Shown here piece by piece: positions 50,107 through 63,819 of a stretch of 64,000 nt of DNA. Numbering within the stretch: the first letter of the stretch is position 1; each line of letters begins with the position of its first letter. The stretch lies in the NCBI GenBank assembly GCA_021613535.1, contig CP075496.1, positions 4,526,001 to 4,590,000 of the forward strand, written 5' to 3'. Origin of the DNA: Adineta vaga (Eukaryota > Rotifera). Position numbers and translations under genes: made by a program. The notes under the pieces were generated by a model that saw only the letters and a list, made by a program, of their open reading frames with translations, was not told the origin of the DNA and made no database searches.

Positions 50107-51497
50107 ATGGCTGACGCTAAAATTGATATGGCTTTAGGTAAATCTAAATGGTTTTATTCATTTTCGATTAAATCTAATAGTTGAATTATTTTAGACGATA
50201 TTATTAAAAAAAATCGTAATGGACCAGGTAATCGCCGAGGTCGAGGACGTGGAGGTAATATGATGCAACGACGAGGTGGAAATAATCAACGTGGAAATCG
50301 TGGTGGTCGTATTGGAAAAAATAACAATTTTGGTAATAACAATAACCGTAGCCGCGGTGGCGGTAATTTCCGCCGTGGTGGAGGTCGTAATTCCTTTAAT
50401 CAACAAAATAATAATCGTTCAAACAAGTATGCATCGACATCAGATGGGCAATAAGAAGCAAATTTATTTCCATCTCTTCTAGTTTTCGTCAACAACGAGG
50501 CAGAGGAAATACAATTCCAGGTTTTAATCGACGCAATCAAGGCAGTGATAAACCTACTGCAACGGTAAATCATTTAATCAACAACTATTATATGCTTTAA
50601 ACTAGCTGCCGTCTAACATCCGATCTTTTCTTTGAATTCTTATGAAATATAAATTCATCTATAATATGTATAATCGAGTTAATCCAAACAAATAATATCT
50701 ATATATTTCATTTACAATGATTTATATACATATATATATATAAACTACTTTCGACGTTTCCCCGCATATATGTACGAGTGGTACTATGATAATGAAATAT
50801 TGTGTGTGATAAGTATAATATATATGGATAGAGGACGGCAGCATTAAACTTCGTCTTGACTGGTTTCTTATTCGTTCCAATTAGTACAATCCATTGAGTC
50901 GTGATGCCAATCCAGGATCATTCAAACAGCAGCCACAAATTCAAACAGCTCCACGAAGACAACAAGGTCAATATTCAATCGATTAATTTCATCTTTTAAT
51001 TAAACTCAAATAAAACCCCCTTATTATTCAATAGGTAGTATATTTAACAAGATTCAACCAAGACAGAATGTCACTGCACTTCGACGTCGTATGGTGGCTG
51101 CTCAACGAGCATTAAGTCGTGCAACGAAAACACTTGCTTCAATACCAAGAATTCGACAACAACGTCAACGAATTCTTCAACAGCCACAAAAACTTGTAAA
51201 TTTAGATTTTCTACAATAGAAAACTCATACCGTGTTTCATTCGTATATTTAGAGAAATATTATTACACGAAATAAACTTGCTAGTGCTGGTGCTGGTGCT
51301 GGTGGCATTCGTAAAAGGTAAGATAAATGAAAAAGAGATGAATTTCTATAATACATATTTACTCATATTTTTGTTTTAGATTAGGTACAGGTCGAAAAGT
51401 AAGTTCATTGATTATCGTGATCATTTTATCTAAACAATTTCCGTATTGATTTTAGTTAACTGGCCGTGGTGGTGGTGCCCGTCGTATGTTTGTTTAA
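50107..51497 (+). CDS. UAP56-binding mRNA export adaptor (UIF/ALY-like, RRM-less)
   Basis: Eight exons (50107-50137, 50195-50426, 50483-50564, 50885-50966, 51035-51195, 51253-51317, 51380-51398, 51456-51497) give 237 residues. The N-terminus KIDMALDDIIKKNRN is the UAP56-binding motif shared by ALYREF and UIF (FYTTD1), which recruit the DEAD-box helicase UAP56 and load NXF1 onto mRNA. It is followed by Arg/Gly/Asn-rich tracts (RRGRGRGG, RGGRIG, SRGGG) likely methylated by PRMT1, and a basic helical part (ALRRRMVAAQRALSRATKTL). There is no RRM, so it is closer to UIF than to ALYREF. It ends GRGGGARRMFV. Intron 3 (50565-50884) is 320 bp, several times the local norm, and carries an inverted repeat. 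Exon 7 is only 19 bp. INTS2 follows on the same strand after about 400 bp. Confidence 0.8.
50565..50884 (+). other. Oversized intron with inverted repeat in the UIF-like gene
   Basis: Contains gctgccgtc at 50605-50613 and its inverse gacggcagc at 50834-50842, each flanked outward by a TTTAA-like sequence, and an internal TA-rich run. Other introns of this gene are about 50-70 bp. A small inserted element is the simplest reading. Confidence 0.5.
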
Positions 51498-51877
51498 AAT
51501 TGTTTTGCCAATATTTCTACATCAATAAACATTCTTTTTTGTGTTTGTATGCGCGTGTATCTATTTGTTAATCTTGAAAACTAAACAGTTGTTCTGTATC
51601 ACTTGTGTTTTGTTTTTGCTTTCGCGTTTATCTTTTGTCATTTACATATTGTTCAAAGTCTCCCGACAAGTAGCTTCTGAAACTAAGAAAACTTAATATA
51701 TAAATCTGTCCTCATATTTACTCTCTCTCTCTCTCTCTTCCTGAACGTGTGTAAGTGTATATACACATATATATATATATATATCAAGAAGAATAAAAGA
51801 AAATTATTATCTTGGATTTGTTCATTTCTTTATTTTTGTTTGATCTCGAAAGATAAATATCATCAAATCATTTTTTT
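51498..51877. other. Spacer UIF to INTS2 with simple repeats
   Basis: Contains a (CT)n run at 51721-51738 and a (TA)n run at about 51766-51784. A T-rich tract ending in AG at 51878-51879 precedes the INTS2 ATG by 19 bases and may be a leader acceptor. Confidence 0.6.
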
Positions 51878-51898
51878 AGATATAAAGACAATAAGAAA

Positions 51899-54800
51899 AT
51901 GTTTGATGATATTAATCTAGTATATTTATTAAGTTCAACTAAACCGATTGAAATAGCTCGTAAACTAAGTGATCAACAGATTCGTTCGATATTGCCATCA
52001 TTGCTTTGGCTTGGATTACAACAATGTCCGAAAAATCATCGTTTAACTATATCAGCACAACTTTTACAAATTGTTTCACGTTTTCATGATATGGATACAA
52101 TTATTGAATTATTTGAAATTGATTTTCATGCATTAAATCTTGAAATTAAACGTTTACAAAAAATTAAACAAAAAATTTTAGAAGGAGGACAACAGAATAG
52201 TAATGCTTTGATAAATCAAGAGATAATTGCATTTGAACAAGCAACTGCTAGAGATAGATGTAGAATTGTTGCACAAATCTTATTTGATGATAATGAAAAA
52301 GATCAACAATTGCTAATAAGTAAGATTCAGTTTTCTCTCTTTTCTTTTTGCATATTTTAAGATGAATAGATAGTCGAGAGACGTTTGTAGACATTCTTAG
52401 TAGTGCGTGACCACAATCATTGACTAGGTAGAAAGGAACACCTTCATTTCAAGGAATATTTATTGTACGTGTTACTATCTGATCTATTGAATGAATATAT
52501 TTCTTAGAAAAACTTTATCACACATTCCATCGTTCTCATCTCTTTTTGTTTTGAAAAGATCTTCTGGATGAATCCAATCATGTTCGAATCGTTGGTGATG
52601 TCCTTTGTGTTCTCATTCTTCATTTATCTCATTCGTTTAAATTCGATATACTGATTTCAAATCTTCTTCATTCAAAATATGCATATGAATATGTAATTCG
52701 TCTGATTCTCAACATTCCAACATTAAAATTAACATTTGCTGAACTTATTATACGTTGTTCAGCAAATGATGATGGTCGATATCATATTCTTCGAACATTA
52801 GTTAAATTATATCCCATACATAAATTACATCTTCTACGTTTATGTCATCAACGACAAACACTTTTATCATTAATTCTTGATTTACTTGATCATTCAACTG
52901 TGAATATTCTTCTTCTAATTCTTTCTAATCAGAAACAACGAACATGGTTTAAAAAATGTCAAACACCAGAACTTGTACATAATCTTATTAATAAACTTTT
53001 TGAACTCTATCGACAAAAACAATGTTCACAACATTCGATTTTGAAAATAACAGCTATTTTACATGTTTATTGTAATGTTAAGTAAGATAACAATGAAATA
53101 CTCATGATTGTATTTGTTATTCATTTGTCTTTTTGTTTTTCAATGTAGATTTTCATCAGATGAAGTTCAACAATTACTTGCTTTATTACTTTTACCAACT
53201 ATGGATGTTACATTAGGTTTATGTTATCTATTTATGATTCCGTCTTTAGTTGAACATAATGAACAAAGAATAATCGAATGGTTAATTCCAACGATGTCAT
53301 CATTAGAAACAGATGATAAACTACTAATGATCGGACTGTTTTGTATAACAAATTATAATGAAGTAAAAGAACGAACGTAGATTTTTCATAGACATTGAAC
53401 TTCTTTTTAATATCTATTTATAGCCATTAAATGCACTTGCTTCTTCGACACTAGATTTTCCTTGTCGAATTGATCCTGGTCCATTTCATCATTCACGTCT
53501 TTTACTTATTCAACGTGTTTTTACAAATGATCTACTTGTTCAACGTTTTGCAACTATACAAATTACACTAAATCTCAATGCAACTATGACACTCAAACAT
53601 CTACCAGCACATTTTATCTGTTATCTTCTATCAAAAGGTCTTTGTAATCAACATCATGTTCAAATGAGTCCATGGGTTTGGTCGCAAATCTTACAATGTA
53701 TTACACCAATTCATCCAATTATATTAACACTTATCAATGAATTAGTTACAACAATAGTCGATGCTCGATATACATGGTATTTAGCACCGATAGATATCCA
53801 AACTATACATGATTATCTAGTATCATCATCATCAAATGATCATATTTCAACGAAAATGTTAATTTTACTTTATTTATTGACATTAAATGATCAAGCAACT
53901 GGTGATATAGCTATTCAATATATTCAATCTGCTCGAATACTTTTTGATCTTTTGCCATTACCACATCTTGTCGAACAATTAACAACAAAAGATTATGATG
54001 CTATAGCACCACAACTTGGAAGGTAAGATTATCTTCTTCATCATTCGAATTCTAAAGGACAGAATTTCATGTACAATTATTCATTCGTTCTGTTAAGATT
54101 AATGATGGAACAATTACCACAAATCTTTCTTGCCGATCATGCACTTTATTTGGAAACAGGTTTGTATTGTTGATTTTATTAACAATCAATCTAAATAGTG
54201 TTATTTTTATTTAAGATTCTCAATTGATTTCATTACATCATGTTTATAAAGCAGATATGATTGAAAGTCTAGTAGATCAACTAAAAAGTACACTTGTCAA
54301 TGGTATTTCTCGAAAACAAGCAGATGAATGGCGTCGAGGATGGTTTCGTGTTTATGCATATCGTGGACAATTGTAAGCAAAAATTCATCTTTGTTCATCA
54401 ATTCTAATCATTGATTTTGTTTTTGTACAGATTAACATTGAAAACAGCTCAGACTTTATTAGAGAATAATCAATTAACTTACGATGATCTATGTGCTGAT
54501 CCTCATTCTTTACTTCGATTTTCATTTCAAGTTTATAAGTAAAAATATACATGTTTAACTTTCATAGTTTAACTATTCATTTACCTATACATTTTTAGTT
54601 ATCCATCTATAGTACAAATTATCTTATTTATTATGAGAGAATTACTTATTGCAAGTCGTCATCATTTTGAACGTATTATTAAAGCAAAACAACAACAACC
54701 AACTCCATCAACAGGCAAGAGATATTTGATTTCTTTTTTCTATGAATTTTCAGAGTCGTTTTTTTTTCTATAGATATAATTCCTTTACAAGAAGTAAAAA

Positions 54801-55717
54801 ATAATCCATTATATGAAAAATTGATACATGCTCAAGAAGCACTTGTTATTCAAATTTTACTTGATGTTTTACATGAATATAAAAAGGTTTGATTGTGTAT
54901 TTTTTTTGTCTTTCAAATCTCATAATGCATTTATTTTGAACTTTTTAGACAGCATGTTTACCAGCTTATCGTGAATTACAAGGTGTAATATGTTCATTTG
55001 TTCATCAAATGTTTATTACAAATCCTGAACTCGCAAGACATGTTCATTTTCAAGTAATTTTCTAAAAACGAAATCAATGAATAACTGATATGATTTTATG
55101 TTTTATTCAAGGGCTATCCATCAGATCAAATCAAACCTCTAATATATAGTGTGCCATCAATGCATATTTGTTTAAATTTTATTCCACGAATGTTGGAAAC
55201 AAATGAATTAGATACTCAGGTATGTGAAATATTCTTTTTCAATCAAATAGATTATCATTCGATTTTTGTTTTTGATAATTTAGATATTTGCCTTTGAATT
55301 ACTTACTGATCTTTCATCATTTTATCCTATTCGAACGGCGTTACTTGTAGTTAAACTTGCTCTACAGGTTTATGCAACATTATTACGAGGTAAGACAAAA
55401 ACAACAAGCTCTTTATTCATTTAATTGATTATCTTGTAAAATGTTTGTCTTATCTAGTTCTTTCAAATGAAGATCGTCTTCGTTTTTTCTCACGTACATA
55501 TAAATTTCTTACTCATATGAGTTCAACATTTCCACCATTGACACAGAATTCAGTTTATGTTCTACAACAAGCAATACGTGCATGTTCTCTTGTATGATTT
55601 GTTTCTTTGTTACATCTAAATTTTCCTGAATTCAATTTGTTTTAGCCACCATCAAATTTACCACAATTAAAATGGACATCAGATTCTCTCGGTCGACCAA
55701 GAAGAATTGATATTTAG
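51899..55717 (+). CDS. INTS2: Integrator complex subunit 2
   Basis: Fourteen exons (51899-52319, 52559-53081, 53149-53362, 53424-54022, 54098-54159, 54216-54372, 54431-54538, 54599-54714, 54774-54886, 54949-55053, 55112-55219, 55284-55389, 55458-55591, 55646-55717) give 945 residues; human INTS2 is about 1200. Integrator attenuates RNA polymerase II and cleaves snRNA 3' ends in the nucleus; INTS2 is an alpha-solenoid scaffold of its core. The strongest match is near the C-terminus: LREVQ-like YRELQGVICSFVHQMF, HFQGYPSDQ, VPSMHICLNFIP and QIFAFELLTDL. N-terminal IRSILPSLLWLGL and DFHALNLEIKRL also fit. No catalytic site is expected. The 239-bp first intron is long for the locus. Exon 8 ends at a GC donor (cag|gcaaga), needed to keep frame. 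Confidence 0.9.
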
Positions 55718-55855
55718 AAAATACAGAAAGAAAATGAAATTATTCATTACTGTTAATTTGAATCAAAGCACTTTAAAATAAAATTTCAGAATAAAAACCA
55801 ATGTTTATAAACAACTTCGTTATTCTTATGTGTGTGTAGTGTGTGTTTTCATCAG

Positions 55856-58800
55856 TTATGTTTGAGCTGTTTTTGTTGATACAGCTGAACGTCGTTTGCT
55901 AGATAAGGATGGTGTAACAGATTGTAAACGACTATGAGCAGTTTTGACACGAGATGATGATTGACGTGTGCTTGATAGGGATCGGTGATGAACTTTACAT
56001 TGAGAAAACTAATCTAGACAACAATTTTCAAGTGCAATTTATTACATACCTGAAGATGTTGGTCGAGATTGAATTAGATGAAGTTGAGTATGAACACTAT
56101 TCAGATGATAGAGAATAGATTAGAAATGAATAATGTTGTTATGTGTACCTGTCGCTTGGTAAACCTTGTGCTCGTTCACTTTCAAAATACGAGACAAATT
56201 CTGGTGACATACATGAACGTTGACCGTATGCAATAATTTTATCATAAAGTTCTAAAGATAGACAATATGTATTCAATGATAGAATTTTTTGTATAATTTC
56301 TTACTTGGATCACGACGAACAAGGTTATAAAGTAGACGAAACGCTGTTTTATTATAGGTTAAAGTACCGATTGCTACAGCACAGGCACGATACATTTCAT
56401 CAGCATCTCCTGCATCTTCACTACTTTGTGGAAGAGTTGGTGCATCGAGTTTCTCGATTAAATGTTCAAGAACTTCACAAGAAATAAAGGCATCACTGAT
56501 ACCTGTTCGAATACGAGCCAATGATGAAATATATTTAGCTAGAAGAAAAATAAAACAAGAATATTAATGATATAGTATACTTCGATTCAAACATTCATTT
56601 CAATTGTAATTACCTATTTGTGTTACTAAACCTGTATTTGTATGCAATAGAAGATCTGAAAGTTTTGTAACTGCTTTTGCTGTCAATGCTACTTGTTCAT
56701 CTTCACTATCAGCAATAACTCGTGTAAGAATAATAATCTATATAAATATTCAATTAGTAGAAATAAAAATTAATTCTTGTAGAGAAACGAGATAGTTTTA
56801 CTTGAAAACAAGCCGTTGCTACATGAACTGCATTCGTTGATTCCATAAATGGTCGAAATGAATCATAGAGAATAGCATTTGTTCGTTTTAAAGTACTTTG
56901 ATTTTCCAAATTATTATAAGCAAATAAGCATAAAGCTAATAAAGCACGTAATTTCAAACTCGGTTCGACAATATCAATAAATTTGTAAATAACTTCTTCA
57001 ATATCGAATGCATTTGCAAAATGTTGTTGATTTTCAATGTTATTCAATACAATTTTTGATAAAGTTAAACAACATTCAACCTATTTCAAAGAAATAATGA
57101 AGCAAAATCGATTCTTCTTTCACTCTTTCGTTTCTTACTTTAACATCAATATATTCTGTGTTAAGTAAAATATGAATCGTTACAGTCATAACATCTTCTT
57201 CAACAACAGCATTTTGTAATAGAGTATTTGGTACAAGTGCTACACCTTTAAATCAGAATAGAAATTAATTCGACAAAATTTTATGATTTTAACTATACCA
57301 ATACAAATAACACCAAAAACTCGAATAAGAACGATTAAAACTCGATGTGATAATTGTTCATAATGTTTAAGTAAACGAAAAAGTGGTGTAAGTATATTCT
57401 CATTGTATAATCTCTTTTGATTATGTTCATCTTCTTCGGTTAAAGCAACAACAGCATTTAATGCAACATATTGTAATTTTTCCGATGGTGATAATAACAT
57501 TGTTACTATTTGTGGTACACCAATACATTCGGCTATTAAACGTTGTTGTGATTTAATTTGACCACCAAGTGCCCATAAAGACAAAGCACCTTGTTCACGA
57601 ATTTCTAATGACCATTCGCCAGAACTACGAATCTAAATTGATGAAAATTCAGATGATAAATTACTAATCGAAAGAAATAGATTGAAAGAAGCAAACACAA
57701 AAACAACAACATTCGAATTTAGTTGTGAAACATACAAATATACGAAAAACTATGTGAGACCAAAACAAAAGAGACAACGGAATGGAATTCACTTACGGTG
57801 GCACCAACATAATACATTTTCTGTAAAAAACAAAGTATTAAATATCAATCAATATAGTTTTAATCTAACAGAAAGCATCATCATCTGTATAAATAAATTG
57901 ACACTCTTTGTTTCGTCTTTTCTCAATGATATTTATTATTACCTCCATTAATTCATTCAATGGTTTATGTGCACTGAGTCTTTTCGAGAGAAATTCTTGT
58001 TGATTATTCATATTATTCATTGCTAATGCTTCGATAGCTAATGCTGATTTATATCGTATACCAAATTCTCGATCTTTCATAAGATCAACAATTCGTTTTA
58101 ATGCTCCCATAGATGATGCTAATGTTTGATTATTTCGATTATCATATGTAATCGATGCCAATGCTGATGCAACAGTTCCTTGTAAGACTTCTATTGAATA
58201 AAATCAAAAACATACGAATAAATATTTTCAAAAATTCGTTTTGATCTACTTGAATCAAGTAAAAGTAAATCTGTTAATTGTTTAATAATTCCATATTTAG
58301 CTAATTCATTTTGCATATATTCATTTTGACGACAAAGTAAATCAATTGCATTACAAGCATTAACAAGAACATCTTCAATCGTTGAATTCAACATATTTGA
58401 TAATGCAACAATTGCATTGGATTCAACAAAACGTTCCTAAAATAACACATATAAATTTCTATTTCAATTAGAAAGAGATTCTGACTTGATTCGATGGAAT
58501 AAAACATATATCAGCAATTAATATTGCTGTTTTCGAACGTATCTCATCTACATTAGATTGTAGTAAATTTGAAAGTGTATTACATAAATTTTGATCGGCA
58601 TTAGATATTTCTTCACGAACTTCTGTATTTGTTGATATATTGCACAGAACAGATAGGATCAATAATAACAAATTATTATCAGTCATTTTAAGTAAGCCTA
58701 TCAATCTTTTAATACCACCTGATAAAAAAGGAAGCAATGAAATGATTAATTAGAGAAATTAATAAAGAAAATCAAAACCTGTTTCTAATAAAGGATACCA

Positions 58801-61768
58801 AAATTCTTCTCCATGTGTTGTCATTTCATGTAAACATTGAGCTAAAGTACATTTCACAGATAAATCAGGATGACTTATTAAATCTTTAAAATAATCAAAC
58901 AATTCATTTAAAACTTAAGAGAAAAATGATTCATATTACCAACAAGTATACGCCATGTGGGTACTAATGGGTTATTCAATTGAATAAAATATTCAATGAT
59001 ATTTGTATGCACATTAGTAACAGCTAAGTGTATTACTGTATATGATGAAGTATCTTTATAGGCAACATTAGCACCTAATGAAACCAAACATTTGCAAGCA
59101 TCTAATGCACCTGATGTTGCTGATAATAAAAGTGGTGTAGATTGACGACTAGATGTACAAATCTCGTATCTTTAAAAGAATCTATTTGAAAACAAACCTA
59201 TCTTTCGTTGTTTGTTCTAATAATTCAGAATATTTATTAAATAGAAGTCGTATAAGTGGTACATGATCACAATAAGCAGCATGATGAATAGGCGTCCAAC
59301 CTATGATGAAATTTCTTTGTTTTTTTTAATCAGAGATTAGATAAATCAAAGGATATACCTTGATGATCAGCTTGAATTGCTGCCATATTTCCAAGAAGAC
59401 ATGAGGCAGCATCGAAACTACCATGACGACAAGCAGAATGTAATGGAGTTCCACCTAAATACAATTTCTTCTCAGACAATAAATTCCATCATTGATTACT
59501 TACCAATAGCTGAATAATTTACTTCTGCTTTAGAATTAACATCAATACCTAATTGCAACAATATACCAATAATAATTGGACGATTGTAAATAGCCTAGAA
59601 ATTAACAGTGTCAAAGATACTTTGTCTTTCTAAAAGTAAATTCAGTCGTACGGCATAATGTAGAAGTGTAAGTCCATCACGATTATTAGGTTTACTCAGA
59701 GCAGAAGCAGGTGTTTTCCGTGTTAAAGCTTGAAAGATACATGTAAGACCTCGTTGAGCAGAAGCTCGTAAACCATGTTCAGGATTCTGTATAAGAACGA
59801 AATATATATTTAAAGAACAATTTTTATTTAAAAAAGAAAGCATACTTTGTAATTCGTTGCTTTTTTTCGACCAAAATATTTTTTATAAGTTTCATAGATG
59901 ACTGTTTCATTGAGAAATTTCTTCTTAGCTGCATCTTCTAATGGTCTCTGAATAACACGTAACCATATTGGATGTAAACCATAGTATGGTTCAATATCAA
60001 TGACTAAATGATAATATCTATCAAACAATCGAAACATGTCATCTTCAATATCTATATTTTGAAATATACTACTTTTTCCCATCAATTTCTACAATAGGTA
60101 AATGGTATTCTTCCGTCAATGGTGTATTTGGCATATCTAAATAACCATATAAAGTTCGTCGTGATTGATCAAGTAATCCCGGATTTTTTCCATTGAATAA
60201 TCTTGAAAATTAAGAATAGGAAAACAAAATGAATTATTTCTACTTTCATCTATTTACTAAACATACTGAGGAAGATTGTCATTCAAAGATGAAGTTTCAT
60301 ATTCAAATTGAATTCCACCATGTAAATGAAACATCGTTTCACTTTCAATCGGAAATATAGGTTTTGATGATGCATTTTTATAATATATAAATGGTGGAAG
60401 TTCTCGTTCAGTACGAACTTCATCGCCTAAAAGAAGACAAAAAAATGATGATTTTCTTAAGTTTTGTTCTTTTTTTTTAAGAATTCATTCTCACCAGTTA
60501 GCATTGGTAATAATCGATTTATATTAGGAATTTTCTTCATTCGACGTTTTAAAGCAATAAGAATAGTAAAGAGAAAACAAACAAGTTCGAGAAGATAAAT
60601 ATATTTTCGAACTTCATTTTTTAATGGAAATGTTTTTCGAAGATATTTTTCATGAACTTGTAACATTGCTTTTAAACGTTGAAATTGTTGATTATCTAAT
60701 CTATCTTGAGTTGCTTTGATTTGTGATTGAATTATATGATTTCCATGAAACATTAAGCAATTTTTCCATTGAGAAATTTGATCAGAATATACTGTTAAAA
60801 CCATAGATAAATCTTCGATGTATGAAAGAAAAAATTGTTCATCGGAAAGAGTTTGTTCTTCGGATTTAACTTCTGGACAAAATGATTTATTAGCATTAGT
60901 ATAATCTGAATCTTGATTTAATTCTTGTAGACCTATAAACAATGAATATTTTTATCGATTGAATATATTATTTAAAAGAAAATATGTATACCTCCTGTTT
61001 CATATTCATGTGGTATGGAACGTGTACTTGTTGGATCAGAAAAATGTCGCCAACGATCAGCAAATTTACTTCGTTTTTCTCGTGGCATAAAAACTCCGTG
61101 CCAAACTGATTTCAACCATGAATCACAATTAATCATAATCTGTCCAAGACGTGTATCAATATAAGCTAAAACACATATATACTATTAGAATTGAAATTAA
61201 CGAGATAAATTGAATTACCTGTTGGCATTTGACATGTTGAACTAATATCAAAATTAGCTTCAAGACTCAGAACTGGATGAGCATTAAGAGAATAGACACC
61301 GATTGTTAATTCACGTAATAATTGATGAATTTCACGAACATCTAGATGTGCAATATTTTCATCAACAGGAAATAAAATATCAATATGAGAATCATTAAAT
61401 GGTTGTAATTGTCTTACTAATCCATTTGGAAGTTCACTTGGTGTCTATAAACAAAAGAGAAAAGAACTGAAGTTCTAAAATTCATACGAGAAAAAAATGA
61501 CTTTATAAATATCTCCACTCGTTAAAAACCAATGTGCATCACGTGATGCAAGTAAATCACACATTTCTAATTTATCGTATTTTTCAAGAAAACCAAGAGC
61601 ATTTTTAACAGCAACATCATCCATCGATTGTGAAAGAAGAACATCAGGTCTTCCATCTTCATTCGTTGATGATGAATCTAAACGTATACGACTCGAACGT
61701 TTCGAGGATAATCGACGTGGAACACTCATAGATGTTGAGGGCCGTTGATTAGCAAGTACTCCTTCCAT
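55856..61768 (-). CDS. ANKAR: Ankyrin and armadillo repeat-containing protein (one-base frameshift in exon 6)
   Basis: Twenty-four exons: 61768-61502, 61444-61219, 61165-60992, 60932-60495, 60426-60267, 60201-59846, 59786-59652, 59594-59504, 59454-59359, 59300-59198, 59148-58940, 58913-58779, 58718-58486, 58436-58250, 58190-57943, 57820-57797, 57632-57299, 57245-57139, 57080-56802, 56737-56614, 56538-56305, 56251-56149, 56096-56050, 55992-55856. Phases agree throughout except exon 6, which is one base too long: an A5 run (60073-60077) breaks the frame between EIDGK and SSIFQNID. Corrected length is about 1481 residues; the human protein has about 1434. Order: unique N-terminal half with a TM-like segment (LLELVCFLFTILIAL), ankyrin repeats (LTLLHYAAIYNRP, GGTPLHSACRHG, GWTPIHHAAYCDH, STPLLLSATSGALD, YTVIHLAV), then armadillo repeats (GGIKRLIGLL, NAIVALSNML, SALAIEALAMNN, GALSLWALGG), and a Ser/Arg tail. 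Its function is poorly known. Convergent with INTS2, 138 bp between stops. Confidence 0.88.
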
Positions 61769-63725
61769 TCTTTTCAAGAAACTTGATCTTTACGTTTTCT
61801 TTTTTGATTTAATAACTCTCTATTGACTACACACACATTGAAAGCAACAGTTACTTTCTTTCTTTCTTTCCTTTTCTTTACTGTAACCATCTTGACTTCT
61901 TTCGTTCTCTGTTGAGCAGGAGTACCCTCTATGCAATAGTGATGTCAGAATATACAGAAAAAAAAACATCAAAGACAAATCAAAATCTTTGCGTCGCTAT
62001 TTTCGATCTTGTGCACATATGTTTCTCTAGGAGATTCAAATTCGTAAAAGCGCTTTTCAATTGAAGATTTACAACCAATACCAATATTCGTTTAAAACAA
62101 TATTGACAAATCTTATCAACTGTTATTCTTTGTATGAGAAATATGGAACTTTAACATATGAGTAGCATTGAATAATTTATGCAATTATTTTCTATTGATG
62201 AATATATGATATTGAAGTGTCTTTTATTTATGAATTTTCCAGTGAAATATATGAGTTCTTCGTAAACAAATCGAAAGAAACAAAATTAGAGTACGAAAAG
62301 TGCAGATGAGAAGACATAGAAGAAAAAACAAAGAATTTTTCTCATTCGATTAGAGTTTATTTTTTCAAGTCAATATTTAACATATATACATCAATCGTTT
62401 CGTTTCTTTCTCTGCTATGTTGCCAACTAATGAAATGAAAGATTGTCAAATATTCACATTCCGATTTAACAGATATTCAGTTCCTTTTCTTTTTACAAAT
62501 ACAAGCACATAGTCTGTATTTGAAAACTTGTCCAAAAGAAGGATTAACTCGTCTTCTATAAGTAATAAATTTCATTCTGAGATATCATTCGAAGATTTTG
62601 AAGTATTTGAATAATATATATCATGGACAGGAAGATCTAAGCAATAAATAATAATCAGATTTATAAGTAAAAAGAAAGTATTGACATTCGCTCTGATTAA
62701 TCATAAGAATTGAAAACATCAAAGTGAGTTTATTCGATATTTTTCATCCTGATTTTCTTCAAGGATATGTATTATGATCTAATATTATTTCAGTGGAATC
62801 TATCTTGTGTTGTGTCTCATACATAAATCCATATATTCATGTCTTTGTCTATTGACAATTGAAAAAAAAATATACATCGTAAAATATAGTCTGTATCTTT
62901 CTGTATATAATATCGGATGTCATTCTAATACAGTTTGTTGTTTCTTTCTCTCTCTGTCTCTCTGCCTCTCTCTCTGTCTCTCTTTCTCTGTCTTTCTTGA
63001 AAGAATCTGGCTAGATTGCCTTTGATGATAGATTGGTTTTAAATGATAACACCTTTCTTTCTTCTCATTTAGGTTTTTTTCATTCATTCCTGCACGATAA
63101 TATACGAATAAGGTAATGTTGTTGTTCACTCTGGTTCTTTGTTCCATTCTCTCTCGGACATTGACTGTATATGAAGTATCAGATCACATCCATCTATTAT
63201 CGAGTATTGCAGAATGTGTATTTCATATATGAAATAAATTTTTTTTTATAATTTCGTAATTGCTTGAAAAATTCATGTTAAATTAGTAACGAAAACTGAT
63301 TATCAAACTACTCAATAGACATTCAATATTAGACAGTTATATGATCCTTCCTATTTCTTTTCTCCTTCATTTCATATAGATGAGTCAGGTGGCTTAATAT
63401 CACTTTTTTAATTGTCTTTTTTCCCTCTAATACTGGCCTTGTCAAAAGAGTGTCTGATACAAGAGTTAATTTACTTTATATGTCTAACGTATGTTAAAAT
63501 ATATTCCGATGTCAGCGAAATATCAAATTTTGTATGTACACTTTCTAGCGACGAACAAGATCTTGTATGCTTTTTTTTTAGAATATCCACTTTTCTTCCT
63601 CTTCTATACATATAGTCTCTTATTTTTTCTTTCTTGTCATTTTTTGTATTCTTTTTAGATCAGAGACAGAAGAAGAGAAATTGAAAGAAACGATTAATCG
63701 TTTAAACCATTCAAATACTTCCAAG
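61769..63725. other. Divergent intergenic region
   Basis: 5' flanks of ANKAR (-) and the edge gene (+). It has a CT-rich tract at about 62941-62998 that generates low-complexity frames on both strands. No gene supported. Confidence 0.45.
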
Positions 63726-63819
63726 ATGGTGTTCGATAATATTTTTGTTTACAATTTTTGCATTTCTATCTTATTATTGGGATCGATCCATTTCACATTA
63801 ACACAAACTTCTACTACAG
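63726..63819 (+). CDS. First exon of a secreted or membrane protein (partial, continues beyond window)
   Basis: ATG at 63726 begins MVFDNIFVYNFCISILLLGS and the exon ends at a good donor (acag|gtaagt) at 63819. The 31 residues have a hydrophobic core followed by small and polar residues (SIHFTLTQTSTT), a convincing signal peptide. The rest lies in or beyond the last 180 bases and cannot be identified. Signal-sequence exons ending in phase 1 are common in animal extracellular proteins. Confidence 0.55.

Noticed and set aside
56009-56049. Earlier acceptors for the last ANKAR exon
   Set aside because: Both earlier AG sites give an immediate stop or wrong phase; the AG at 55994-55993 gives phase 1 and a 57-bp intron.
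59150-59200. A 28-bp ultra-short intron in ANKAR
   Set aside because: A first reading placed the acceptor at an early AG. Using the later AG (59150-59149) gives a 49-bp intron, correct phase and a better ankyrin sequence, so no unusual intron is needed.
60090-60165. A hidden intron to rescue the ANKAR exon 6 frameshift
   Set aside because: The only nearby GT donor is phase 1, and with the available acceptors it leads into a stop; a one-base excess in the A5 run explains the data better.
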